The notes: generated from the sequence alone by a model not told the origin. 7,602 nucleotides of DNA from Bacteroidaceae bacterium (GCA_017548225.1 JAFYMV010000160.1:1-7602), one strand, 5' to 3'; shown: positions 1-7,579, counted from the first letter of the stretch. Translations and numbers: made by a program.

Positions 1-1
1 A

Positions 2-187
2 TGCCGCAAGAACATCTCCAAAGAGCAGCGCAATAGCTACCCCAACGGACTCTTCTGCCTCAAGGGTGGTGAGCTACAGCACGAGACACGCGCCTACAAG
101 CACATCGTGGAGATGACCGACCTGAAAGACTACTTCCGCGAACCCTACTTCGCCGAGAAGAAGGTGGTGTATGTAACCATCAAGTAA
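2..187 (+). CDS. rsmG: 16S rRNA (guanine527-N7)-methyltransferase RsmG, C-terminal fragment
   Basis: This is the 3' end of a gene that begins outside the window; 61 codons and a TAA stop are visible. RsmG (GidB) uses S-adenosylmethionine to methylate N7 of G527 in 16S rRNA of the small ribosomal subunit, in the cytoplasm. The identification rests on the conserved C-terminal block of the family: a YPNGLFCLKGG stretch (about residues 14-24 of the fragment) followed by the closing FAEKKVVYVTIK, which matches the usual 'LPNGLxxLKGG ... KKVVYV' ending. The SAM-binding fold itself lies upstream and cannot be assessed. The gene runs toward the minus-strand operon and the two share the palindromic terminator just downstream. 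The fragment is in frame with no disruption. No other family was seriously considered. Confidence 0.9.
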   Translation, partial: CRKNISKEQRNSYPNGLFCLKGGELQHETRAYKHIVEMTDLKDYFREPYFAEKKVVYVTIK

Positions 188-210
188 AGGAGATCACTAG
201 ATGATAAAGA

Positions 211-236
211 AAAAGGAGGATGTACATCCTCCTTTT
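211..236. terminator. Bidirectional rho-independent terminator between convergent genes
   Basis: A perfect 26-bp palindrome: the arm AAAAGGAGGATG is followed directly by its exact reverse complement CATCCTCCTTTT. As RNA it would fold into an 11-bp stem with a GUAC loop. On the plus strand the stem ends in TTTTCTGTT, and on the minus strand in a longer T-rich run (TTTTTCTTTAT). It lies 23 bp after the rsmG stop and 44 bp after the HAD gene stop, so it can end both transcription units. The better U-tract on the minus strand suggests it works best for the lipid operon. The remaining bases of this intergenic stretch (about 240-280) are AT-rich and hold nothing else I recognise. Confidence 0.8.
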
Positions 237-280
237 CTGTTGTACCTATAGTATATTACACCATTATTAATATATAAATA

Positions 281-976
281 TTATACCAGCACCTCTAACA
301 CTTGTGTCAGTTCAGTGATGATATGCCCGGCACATAAGGTATCGGCAGGCTCATCGGTAGCGTCCCACCCTTGTCCCTTAATCCACACGGTGTGGCAGCC
401 TATGCTATGGGCAGGAGCCATATCCTTACCATACGAGTCGCCCACTACAACCACCTCACCAGGCTGCATGCCCAGCGCCTCAACACCAAGGGCGAAAATC
501 TGCGGATTGGGTTTGCGTATGCCCACTACAGCAGACTCCACAATCTCCTTGAAATAACCATCAAGGCCATACGAGCAGAGCACGGCATGTATATTGCCAT
601 AGAAGTTTGACACCAATACCATAGGGTATCGCCCGGCCAAAGCGTCGAGCACCTCGCGCGTAGTCTCCATATTGATGCGTACAAGGGTATCGCACTCCGC
701 AGCAATCTTGCACTTCAACACCTCGTCCTCAATGCCCAATGCCAAGAGCTGTATCGCCACCTTCTTTTCGAGCATCGCCAAGAAATCATCGGCAGGCTCT
801 ATCACGCGATGTGTAGCCAAATAGCGCTCGCCATAGACATAGGCTTCGCGTAACTTCTCTTCGGAGACTTGGGGCAGATGCTCAGCATATACATTGCGAA
901 AGATATGAAACCAGTGCACGCCATTCGTATCGAGCGTACCACCATAGTCTAAGATGACACCTTTGATATTATTCAT
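281..976 (-). CDS. HAD-superfamily hydrolase-like protein with altered motif I
   Basis: A 231-residue cytoplasmic protein of the haloacid dehalogenase superfamily, the last gene of the operon. The four HAD motifs are visible: motif I DYGGTLD (Asp10 is the expected nucleophile), motif II VSNF (Ser123), motif III Lys155 in RKPNPQIF, and motif IV GDSYGKD (Asp180, Asp185) for the metal ion. The stretch between motifs I and II (about 17-118) is the size of a helical C1 cap, as in the phosphoglycolate phosphatase/dehalogenase group. The departure is at position 12: the second aspartate of the usual DxDGT, which serves as general acid/base in phosphatases, is glycine. The protein may therefore be a weak or different hydrolase, or a phospho-ligand binder. 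The start is supported by an AAAAGGA ribosome-binding site seven bases upstream. The start codon overlaps the preceding gene's end by 8 bases, which suggests translational coupling. The substrate is unknown; a phosphorylated lipid head group is a context-based guess. Confidence 0.85.
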   Translation of the reverse strand: MNNIKGVILDYGGTLDTNGVHWFHIFRNVYAEHLPQVSEEKLREAYVYGERYLATHRVIEPADDFLAMLEKKVAIQLLALGIEDEVLKCKIAAECDTLVRINMETTREVLDALAGRYPMVLVSNFYGNIHAVLCSYGLDGYFKEIVESAVVGIRKPNPQIFALGVEALGMQPGEVVVVGDSYGKDMAPAHSIGCHTVWIKGQGWDATDEPADTLCAGHIITELTQVLEVLV

Positions 977-1961
977 GTTTATGTCCTTTTACCTTTATTA
1001 ATATAAGCCCGATAACTATCCAGCACAGCTCGCGCAAGCGGCATAGGATACCCGTAAAAAGTCCGTACCCCGCAGTGAGATGCAATCGCTCTGACACCAA
1101 AGCAATGCTTCCCTCACGCGCCCCAATCTGCATAGGCATGAAGAACATCAGATTGCTGAACAAAGAGGAGAATGCCATGATGAGAATACTATCTACCACC
1201 GTGACATCGGGAGTGAGTATGCGCATCAGCACATAGATCTCCAAGCTGCTTATCACGCGCGCCAGCAACTCCAACCCCAGAGAGAGGTAGAAGGTACGCT
1301 TATGTTGGGCGTGCAAGGCTGCAATCTGCGCATCTACACGATGCAGCGCCTCGGCATGGCGCTCATAGAAGCGCTCCGACCAACGATTGACATAGGGGAT
1401 ATAAGAGAGCACGCGGAGTGTCTTCACAACCAAGCCCTTGCGATAGCCCTTCATAAAGAAATAGATGACAAGCAGGCATACGAGCGCTATCGTACCTAGC
1501 AGAATACCCATTCCCCAATCAAGCGGATATACGATAAGGAAGAGCACTACACCCAGCAGCCAAAACCAGAAATGGGAAAAGACATGCATCATCGAGTACA
1601 AGATGACCGACGATGCCGCCTTTGAGCGCCCCACATAGGGAGAGAGCTCCATTACGCGATAGGGCTCACCACCCAGCAGCCCGAGTGGAGTGACATAGTT
1701 GAGAACATAGCCCGAGATGGTAAGACGGTACACCTCGCCAAAGGGCACACGAGCATGCTCCTTATCATTGATGATGACATACCACGAAGCGGCATTCATC
1801 AGATAGATACCCGCCCAAAGCACGATATTGAAGGGGAGCCAGTAGCCTGCATGGCACACATTGGCCCATATCTCACGCCACGACATGTCGAGCGAGAAGA
1901 GCATCACCACCAACAGGGCAATACCGACAAGAAAGAAGAGATTGCGGTAGTTAGCTTTCAT
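969..1961 (-). CDS. Flippase-like polytopic membrane protein (LPG_synthase_TM / UPF0104 family)
   Basis: A 330-residue inner-membrane protein with about seven or eight hydrophobic spans (for example around residues 8-24, 42-60, 132-146, 150-170, 255-275 and 310-324). Family marks are the loop TPLGLLGGEPYR (91-102), typical of the lysylphosphatidylglycerol-synthase transmembrane / flippase-like family (Pfam PF03706), and a late PMQIGAREGS segment (276-285), matching the conserved 'P..IG..EG' end of the fold. Related domains flip or transfer groups onto lipids, as in the membrane part of MprF. This protein lacks the soluble aminoacyl-transferase domain of MprF. The reading frame stays open up to an ATG at 2036, but that would add 25 cysteine- and arginine-rich residues before the first membrane span. 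The ATG at 1961 gives the usual short positive N-terminus and an 11-base overlap with the upstream gene. Its place between a lipid transferase and a HAD protein suggests moving or modifying the lipid made by its neighbour. Substrate unknown. Confidence 0.82.
   Translation of the reverse strand: MKANYRNLFFLVGIALLVVMLFSLDMSWREIWANVCHAGYWLPFNIVLWAGIYLMNAASWYVIINDKEHARVPFGEVYRLTISGYVLNYVTPLGLLGGEPYRVMELSPYVGRSKAASSVILYSMMHVFSHFWFWLLGVVLFLIVYPLDWGMGILLGTIALVCLLVIYFFMKGYRKGLVVKTLRVLSYIPYVNRWSERFYERHAEALHRVDAQIAALHAQHKRTFYLSLGLELLARVISSLEIYVLMRILTPDVTVVDSILIMAFSSLFSNLMFFMPMQIGAREGSIALVSERLHLTAGYGLFTGILCRLRELCWIVIGLILIKVKGHKHE
984..990 (-). promoter_or_regulatory. Ribosome-binding site of the HAD gene
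   Basis: AAAAGGA on the minus strand, seven bases before the ATG at 976. It is the clearest Shine-Dalgarno-like sequence among the four operon genes and lies inside the 3' coding end of the membrane-protein gene. It supports the ATG at 976 as the true start. Confidence 0.6.
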
Positions 1962-2922
1962 GAACAAACCATTTGTGGTACATCTCATCGCACATCTTCT
2001 CGTGGCGATAGCGCATGTAATAGTATAGAGCCACAAGTATCACCATCTCATAGAAGAGATATATCCACGGCATGCCAAGAAACATGGAGATGACCAGCAC
2101 AAAGAAACGTGAGTTGAAGGTCAGCACATTGGTCATGGGCATAAGAGGCAGACTCTTGGCACGGAACTCACGGAGAAAGCCTTCGGGAAGTTCGCTCGCC
2201 TTACGCTCCCCCACCGCTTGTAGCAGTCGCTGCAAACGCGGAGTAATACGCTCCTGCTTGCGAGTATACCCGGCATAGAAATAGAGCCATATCCATTCAA
2301 ACCACCCACTCCACGAGGTAATGGCTTTGCGACGTGCCGTGAGATCTGATGAGCGCACCAACTCACTATAATCGCGCCCCACAAGAAAATGCATGTGTAT
2401 ATTGCGATAGTAGTCTGAAATGGTTGTTTGGGTAGAGTGGAATATGAGTCCGCACACGGGAATCAGCACAAAAGACAGCCACCCCCACTCCACCGTAGTG
2501 CAGGGTATGGGCATTGCTGCCATGCGCAGCATGATAAACAGATAGATGAAGAAAAACCACACATCACCAGCAAAACCATCAAGCACACGACCTAGCATTG
2601 TATATTGCTTAGTCATACGCGCCAACTGCCCGTCAGCACTATCCAAGATGTTGGCAAAAAAGAGCAACAAGGCTCCTATAAGCACCATCTTCGTATTGCC
2701 CGGGAAGAAGAAATAACCCGATGCCGCACCAAAGAGAATAGATACAATGGTAATAGCATTAGGATGTATATGTAGACTGCGGCAGATAGAAGCTACCACG
2801 AAGCCTATGGGACGCACCACCCAGATATCCCATTTCTCTTCCGTATCCATCGATTTATAGGTAGAACGCATCTCTGCAACAAATCGCTGCCAGCGTGTAC
2901 CCTGTGTTTGCGTTTCCTTCAT
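1951..2922 (-). CDS. CDP-alcohol phosphatidyltransferase family protein
   Basis: A 323-residue integral membrane enzyme. The family moves a phosphatidyl (or similar phosphoryl) group from a CDP-linked donor to an alcohol, releasing CMP, on the inner membrane. The signature D-x2-DG-x2-AR-x8-G-x3-D is clear: Asp94, Asp97-Gly98, Ala101-Arg102, Gly111, Asp115. The family normally has a last aspartate four residues after Asp115; here that position is Gly119 and the aspartate is at 120. Hydrophobic spans flank the motif (about 53-72, 79-93, 121-135, 147-163, 272-303). An extra polar region (about 170-265), rich in Arg, Lys and aromatic residues, makes it longer than typical 180-220-residue phosphatidylglycerophosphate or phosphatidylserine synthases. 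The start ATG has an in-frame TGA six bases upstream, so it cannot be extended; no good Shine-Dalgarno is seen. It begins 25 bases after tamB ends and overlaps the next gene by 11. The accepted alcohol cannot be told from sequence; inositol phosphate is one candidate. Confidence 0.88.
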   Translation of the reverse strand: MKETQTQGTRWQRFVAEMRSTYKSMDTEEKWDIWVVRPIGFVVASICRSLHIHPNAITIVSILFGAASGYFFFPGNTKMVLIGALLLFFANILDSADGQLARMTKQYTMLGRVLDGFAGDVWFFFIYLFIMLRMAAMPIPCTTVEWGWLSFVLIPVCGLIFHSTQTTISDYYRNIHMHFLVGRDYSELVRSSDLTARRKAITSWSGWFEWIWLYFYAGYTRKQERITPRLQRLLQAVGERKASELPEGFLREFRAKSLPLMPMTNVLTFNSRFFVLVISMFLGMPWIYLFYEMVILVALYYYMRYRHEKMCDEMYHKWFVHES

Positions 2923-2947
2923 TTGTCAAATAACCATATGTTTTCTA

Positions 2948-5900
2948 TTATTCATTTTTCGAACTTTCTGGCATGTCTAGCATGTCCAAACTATCCGAAC
3001 TATCCGAGCTATCCGAAGCTTCAGAATCGTCTGCAGCTACCAAATCACCCGAAGCATCGAGCCCTACCTCCTCCAACTGCTCTACTCTCTTTTTCTTACG
3101 CTTGTTGCGGCGGGTTTTAAACTTGTCAAAATCGCGTTGGAAGACAAGTCCCACTCCCTGTGTGGTAAGTGAGGTCTTTGAGAAATAGCGGTCATTGGTC
3201 TTATTATAACCCTTCAGACTCAATCCGCCCGTAAGCAGGTAGCGTATATCAAAGTCACCAATAAAGTTGGTAGCATACATCGGATTATCGCGATAACCAA
3301 AGTTGCCGTTGATGAGCAGGCGATTATCCAGTAATCGGCCCTCAAGGATACCCTCAATCTCCATGTTCTCCCAGTTCTCGCCATCCATGCCACCTGCTCC
3401 CGACATCAAGTTCTCGGTGCGTATATTGCTAGCCAGATTCCAATTCTCATTGCTGATGATACCCGAGAGAAGGTTGTTGATTTGACCAGAGATAGTAGAG
3501 CTGATGAGCGACTCCATATTGCCTGTCGCACCTGTGGTCTGTGCCACATCGGGGGTATAGAACTTACCCAATCCGAGCAGATAGATGAACTGCATGTTCA
3601 TCTGCTCCTCCGTAGCGGTGTAGCTACGCACAATTGATTTCTCCTCTTCAGTGCCCTGCGGCAACTCAAGGTCAAAGGATACGGTGGGTGATTCGAGAGT
3701 ACCGCCGATGCGGAGCAGACAGTTGACATGCACATTACCTGTCATGTCGGGACTCAAATCGCGGAGGGGTACATAGTTGACCTGGTGGCGTGCCGTAATG
3801 TCGAGTCGCGCCGCCATAGGATCGCCCTCGAAAGACACCGAGCTACCACTAATCACATCAAAGTTTTTATTGATCACATCCTGCAAGCTCAATCGGTAGA
3901 AACCACGATTGACGGTATAGGTACCAAAGAGGGTTATCTCATCGCCACGCACATTAATCTGCAGGTCTCCACTACCCGACACGCTGATATGGTCATCTAC
4001 GGCCTGATTCATCACTAGCTTCAGCGTGGCATCAGGGGTTACATGCGCCATGATGTCCAGGTTGAGTCCCGAACCACTCTCGGGCTGCGGCCTACGGCGG
4101 CGTCCATCGGGGCGCGTAGCAGCGGTTGGCACATTGCGTCGATCGCTACGATCTACAAAAGTGATGAATGCTTCACTGGATGACACGCCCTGACTAGCAA
4201 GATTGAGCGCAAAGAGGGAGCCCTTTTCGGGTTGTGCCTGCACATCGATGTAGAGCGGCATGGAGGGTCCACTCTTGACCTGTACGCTTCCCGTACCATA
4301 GATTGTGGTATAGAAGCTATCATTACCCGTATCGGGGAGGTCAATGCCAAGCACATTCTGCACATCGACATAGAGGTTGGGAGCGAATTCCTTGAGATTA
4401 TTGTGCAGCACTACACCATTCACGATGGCCTTCTGGTCGCGCATATCAAAGGCCTCGATACCTTCAAATCGCATCACATTGGGAGTGAAGCGCAACGAGT
4501 CTCTGAAGCGGTAGTTCACATCGGTAGGCGTGAGATTAAAAGCCACATCGGCCAAAACCGCACCATCAAGGTTAATAGCATCCAAAGGACCACCTACGGT
4601 AAGGTGTCCGCTGGCATTACCCTTGACATCATCCATAAAGCTATTGAGCAGGGTGTTGAGGAACGACAGGTTAATGCTATCAGCTGAGATGTCTATCCAC
4701 AGCTCGTTCTCCTTCAAGTCCAGCACACCATCTATCAAACTGGTATGTTGCGGATTCTCCCACACATCGGCCTCAAACTGCAATTGTTCCTCATCCTGAT
4801 CCCAATGAATATGGCCGTCAAGGTCACCCATCGTACCATTGCAGAAAGCAAAGCCCTTCGCATTGATATCAGCCTCTATGTAGGGACGGTCAGAGTATAG
4901 GTTAGCCAGGTCTGCCTGTCCGCTCACCTTTCCGCCAAACGAGATACCCTCCAGTTTGACCAGCGTGAGCAGGTAGCCCAAGTCAAGATTGTTAAAATTC
5001 ACTTGCAGGGTGTCGCCCTCCTGTCGGGCAATCACACCATCAACACTCAAGAGTTGCTCATCGCCATTGGCAAAGTGCAAGCCATCGATGAGAATGTGTC
5101 GGGGATTCACCTCCATACAGAAGGGATTGAGCTTCCACTCCGAATAGTTGATTGTAGTACGCATGCTATCGGTCTCAACAGCCACACCCAGTTTACCATC
5201 ATCATCTAAAGCAAAAGCTATTTGAGTACGGAACGAGCCGTCAAACATTCCCTCGGGATTGCTATTCCACAAGAGTCCGAGATTAGCCTTGTTATTTGCG
5301 GCCTGACCTATCAGCGATGCGGTAAGTGCGGGAGCACCATCATTCTGCAGAGTAGTACCCACATAGATATCCATGCCCTGCTCTTCAGAGTGGCAGTCGA
5401 GCGATATGCCCTTGAGAATATTGCCATCATACTCTAACTGGGGCACCGATGCGGTAACCTTCAGTTCGCCCGACGCATCATTAATGAGCGCATCCAACTG
5501 CGCCTTACCCGTGATGCTGACTGGCAATAGGAGCAGTTCGCGCAAGGGTTCCACATTGTATATGCTCACATTGGCCAAGCAAAGGGTACCCGCACTCTCG
5601 TGTGCATGGTTGTGACTCTTGCAAAGCGAAGGTATCGAGTGGTGCAGATGGCCAAGCAAGCTATTGGCAAGCGAACGATAGGTAAGCTCACCACGCAGCG
5701 TAGCATCCATAAAATCGCTCTTCAGCGATAGCATCTTGTCTTGCGGGTCGCTAGCATAGAGAGCCAGTTCCTTGACGAGATAGTCGCCCGTAGGACGATG
5801 CATGGCAAAGCTATCAATCTCAAGCTTACCCATGAGATGGTCCAAATCAGCTCCTCTAAAGTCAGCCTCAAGGTGTGTGCTAAAGGTTGCATCTTCATGA

Positions 5901-7561
5901 ATGTCGATGAGCTGCATCGCATGCAGATTGAGACTGTCGGCCTGCAGCACAACCTTATACTGCGGCATCCTACGCTCCATGTGGTAGTCACCCTCAAGAG
6001 CAAGCTTACCATTCGGGTCGTTCAATGCCAATGTCGCCTGGTAAGCACCCGGAGCATAGCTACCCTCTAGAGAGATATGCTCATAGGCATAGTCCAACAA
6101 GCGCATACGAGTTGCCGTAACAGCGAGTGTACCATCAAAGGGGAAATTATCCTTCAAGTCAATGCCTCCATCAAGCAAGCCTACCATGTCTGCCTTACCT
6201 TTGGCCAACAGGGTCATATTTGTGCTGACGAGCGGACTCTTGGGGAGTATCTTTGCCACATTCAAGTTGTCACCATCGAGCGTAGCCGTGTATTGTCCAT
6301 TACCGTCAAGGTCTACACCCACCACAATATCACCCGCCGCTGTAGTAGCTTGCAAGGCCACATTTGTCTGCTCACTGCTGTAGCATAGACTTCCTGTAGC
6401 TGTCATGTTACCCACACGCACAAGTTGCTCGGGGACCATATCCAATAGATGAGGGGCCTGCTTCGCCAACAGTTTCCAAGCCTTGCCTGTGAGCGTAGCC
6501 TCATACAACTCGGCATTCAGCGAGCCCAAAGCACCACCTTCCCAAGCCGCTTTGGCTTCGGCACGCAGCACCATATCGCGATGAGCCGAGCGCACCTCCA
6601 AAGCCTTCAAGCTAATGCGCGAAGGACTACCCACAAAGTCGACTCCAAAATGTATCTTTTCCGTGATCCCCCCTACCTGCGGCAGCAGACATCCGAAATC
6701 TGCGGGGGTAATGTATGATGAGGGTAACACACCACCCTTGAACAGCAGTGGCGAAGGCTCCTTGTAAGCTACCCACACTGTATCAAGGCGCAGCGAGGTG
6801 CGCGGCATATCCAATCTGAAGTTGGCTAATGTAGCCCCCTGCTTGTTGGCTACCACACGGAAATACAGGTCATCAACACATATCCCAGCATGCTCCGTAA
6901 AATTCAAGCTGCGTACGATAAGGCTTACCGAGTCTGCCGACAACATCTTCAGCGAGAGCTGAGCCGAGAGGTCGCTTATCTCAAGATTGTTAAGTGTAAA
7001 TTTCTCCGCATCGAGAGGACACTCCTTGCCACATAGGTCACACTCCCCACTCACTGCCAGCACGCTCTCACCGACACGGTGCTTGAAATTGGCATGGCGT
7101 ATAAGCAGCGAGTTCACACGCATCGACAATCGTGTAGGCTTCTTCTCCTTCTTCTCCCCTGCAAAGGCATCAATGAGGAACTGGTAGTTATATGCCGCCT
7201 CCGCATCCGTTTTGTAGATGTAGATATCGGGAGAAAACAATCTGATATTGCGCACCGAGAGATGGCGTTCACGAATGAGCGGCATCCACTCCACTTTGGC
7301 CGCAACGCGACCCACCGAGAGAAGATGTTCACCCTCTTGGTCATCAATGGTCAGACTATCTACGACAATGTCATTGGGGAAGAGCCAGCGTACTCCAGCG
7401 AGGTCAACCCTCGTGCCAATACGATTCTCCAGCTCCGAAGCGAGCACCACAGAGACACGCTGCTGCACTCGTGGCGAGTTCACGAGCATCGTGGCACCAA
7501 TGACAAGCATCACAATCAGTGCCAACACTATCTGCGCATATCTTCTCTTCTGAATCTTCAC
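2948..7561 (-). CDS. tamB: TamB/AsmA-like translocation and assembly module protein
   Basis: A 1537-residue inner-membrane-anchored periplasmic protein. One N-terminal hydrophobic anchor follows basic residues KRR (span about 9-28). The next section (about 30-135) has AsmA/TamB-type beta-strand character. A long series of amphipathic beta-strands follows, and the C-terminal TamB domain (DUF490, PF04357) covers roughly 1060-1470, including GTYTVNRGFYRLSLQDV and the LLGLGKFYTPD segment. TamB-family proteins form a hydrophobic groove bridging inner and outer membranes; in Proteobacteria they move phospholipids and assist outer-membrane protein assembly with TamA. It is longer than E. coli TamB (1259 residues). 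Unusual parts are a CxxCxxxC group (174-181), a His/Cys-rich patch (638-661), an Arg-rich loop in the C-terminal domain (about 1134-1163), and a basic stretch (1482-1492) followed by a Ser/Asp/Glu-rich 45-residue tail. The start codon is GTG at 7561; later in-frame starts would cut into the anchor. It leads the operon. No TamA-like barrel gene is in view. Confidence 0.92.
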   Translation of the reverse strand: MKIQKRRYAQIVLALIVMLVIGATMLVNSPRVQQRVSVVLASELENRIGTRVDLAGVRWLFPNDIVVDSLTIDDQEGEHLLSVGRVAAKVEWMPLIRERHLSVRNIRLFSPDIYIYKTDAEAAYNYQFLIDAFAGEKKEKKPTRLSMRVNSLLIRHANFKHRVGESVLAVSGECDLCGKECPLDAEKFTLNNLEISDLSAQLSLKMLSADSVSLIVRSLNFTEHAGICVDDLYFRVVANKQGATLANFRLDMPRTSLRLDTVWVAYKEPSPLLFKGGVLPSSYITPADFGCLLPQVGGITEKIHFGVDFVGSPSRISLKALEVRSAHRDMVLRAEAKAAWEGGALGSLNAELYEATLTGKAWKLLAKQAPHLLDMVPEQLVRVGNMTATGSLCYSSEQTNVALQATTAAGDIVVGVDLDGNGQYTATLDGDNLNVAKILPKSPLVSTNMTLLAKGKADMVGLLDGGIDLKDNFPFDGTLAVTATRMRLLDYAYEHISLEGSYAPGAYQATLALNDPNGKLALEGDYHMERRMPQYKVVLQADSLNLHAMQLIDIHEDATFSTHLEADFRGADLDHLMGKLEIDSFAMHRPTGDYLVKELALYASDPQDKMLSLKSDFMDATLRGELTYRSLANSLLGHLHHSIPSLCKSHNHAHESAGTLCLANVSIYNVEPLRELLLLPVSITGKAQLDALINDASGELKVTASVPQLEYDGNILKGISLDCHSEEQGMDIYVGTTLQNDGAPALTASLIGQAANNKANLGLLWNSNPEGMFDGSFRTQIAFALDDDGKLGVAVETDSMRTTINYSEWKLNPFCMEVNPRHILIDGLHFANGDEQLLSVDGVIARQEGDTLQVNFNNLDLGYLLTLVKLEGISFGGKVSGQADLANLYSDRPYIEADINAKGFAFCNGTMGDLDGHIHWDQDEEQLQFEADVWENPQHTSLIDGVLDLKENELWIDISADSINLSFLNTLLNSFMDDVKGNASGHLTVGGPLDAINLDGAVLADVAFNLTPTDVNYRFRDSLRFTPNVMRFEGIEAFDMRDQKAIVNGVVLHNNLKEFAPNLYVDVQNVLGIDLPDTGNDSFYTTIYGTGSVQVKSGPSMPLYIDVQAQPEKGSLFALNLASQGVSSSEAFITFVDRSDRRNVPTAATRPDGRRRRPQPESGSGLNLDIMAHVTPDATLKLVMNQAVDDHISVSGSGDLQINVRGDEITLFGTYTVNRGFYRLSLQDVINKNFDVISGSSVSFEGDPMAARLDITARHQVNYVPLRDLSPDMTGNVHVNCLLRIGGTLESPTVSFDLELPQGTEEEKSIVRSYTATEEQMNMQFIYLLGLGKFYTPDVAQTTGATGNMESLISSTISGQINNLLSGIISNENWNLASNIRTENLMSGAGGMDGENWENMEIEGILEGRLLDNRLLINGNFGYRDNPMYATNFIGDFDIRYLLTGGLSLKGYNKTNDRYFSKTSLTTQGVGLVFQRDFDKFKTRRNKRKKKRVEQLEEVGLDASGDLVAADDSEASDSSDSSDSLDMLDMPESSKNE
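2971..3024. repeat. 9-bp imperfect tandem repeats in the 3' end of tamB
   Basis: Read on the plus strand, consecutive 9-base units are GCATGTCTA, GCATGTCCA, AACTATCCG, AACTATCCG, AGCTATCCG, AAGCTTCAG. The period is a multiple of three, so on the coding (minus) strand the units encode a repeating SDS/LDM pattern near the TamB C-terminus. Adding or losing units would lengthen or shorten the tail without a frameshift. Confidence 0.7.
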
Positions 7562-7562
7562 T

Positions 7563-7579
7563 TTACCTTACAAAGGTAA
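7563..7579. promoter_or_regulatory. 17-bp dyad overlapping the tamB -7 element (possible operator)
   Basis: TTACCTT, three bases (ACA), then AAGGTAA: perfect 7-bp inverted arms. The dyad covers the whole -7 element and the bases between it and the GTG, including the AAGG that could act as ribosome-binding site. It could be a repressor site or simply an outcome of the short overlapping signals; no matching regulator is visible. Confidence 0.35.

Noticed and set aside
241..284. AT-rich stretch that could be read as a promoter
   Set aside because: It lies between two converging gene ends, has no TAnnTTTG element paired with TTTG at the right spacing, and no gene follows it in either direction.
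1962..2036. N-terminal extension of the flippase-like protein to the ATG at 2036
   Set aside because: The added 25 residues are Cys/Arg/Thr-rich, come from the alternate frame of the transferase gene, and precede a normal start with a typical membrane-anchor N-terminus.
1755..2093. Plus-strand open frame of 112 codons across the transferase/flippase-like junction
   Set aside because: It lies opposite two membrane-protein genes whose motifs are convincing, and its own product has no recognisable features.
2908..3120. Plus-strand frame with a Pro/Tyr/Asn repeat (PNYPNYPSYP)
   Set aside because: It is the antisense reading of the 9-bp repeats that encode the TamB tail, not a separate protein.
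4232..4687. Plus-strand open frame of 151 codons inside tamB
   Set aside because: Antisense to the conserved TamB frame; its Ile/His-rich composition is what the codon bias of the opposite strand produces, and no domain or ribosome-binding site was seen.
7079..7579. Plus-strand open frame of 166 codons opposite the start of tamB
   Set aside because: It is fully antisense to a well-supported TamB frame, has low-complexity His/Arg-rich composition, resembles no family and runs across the promoter region.
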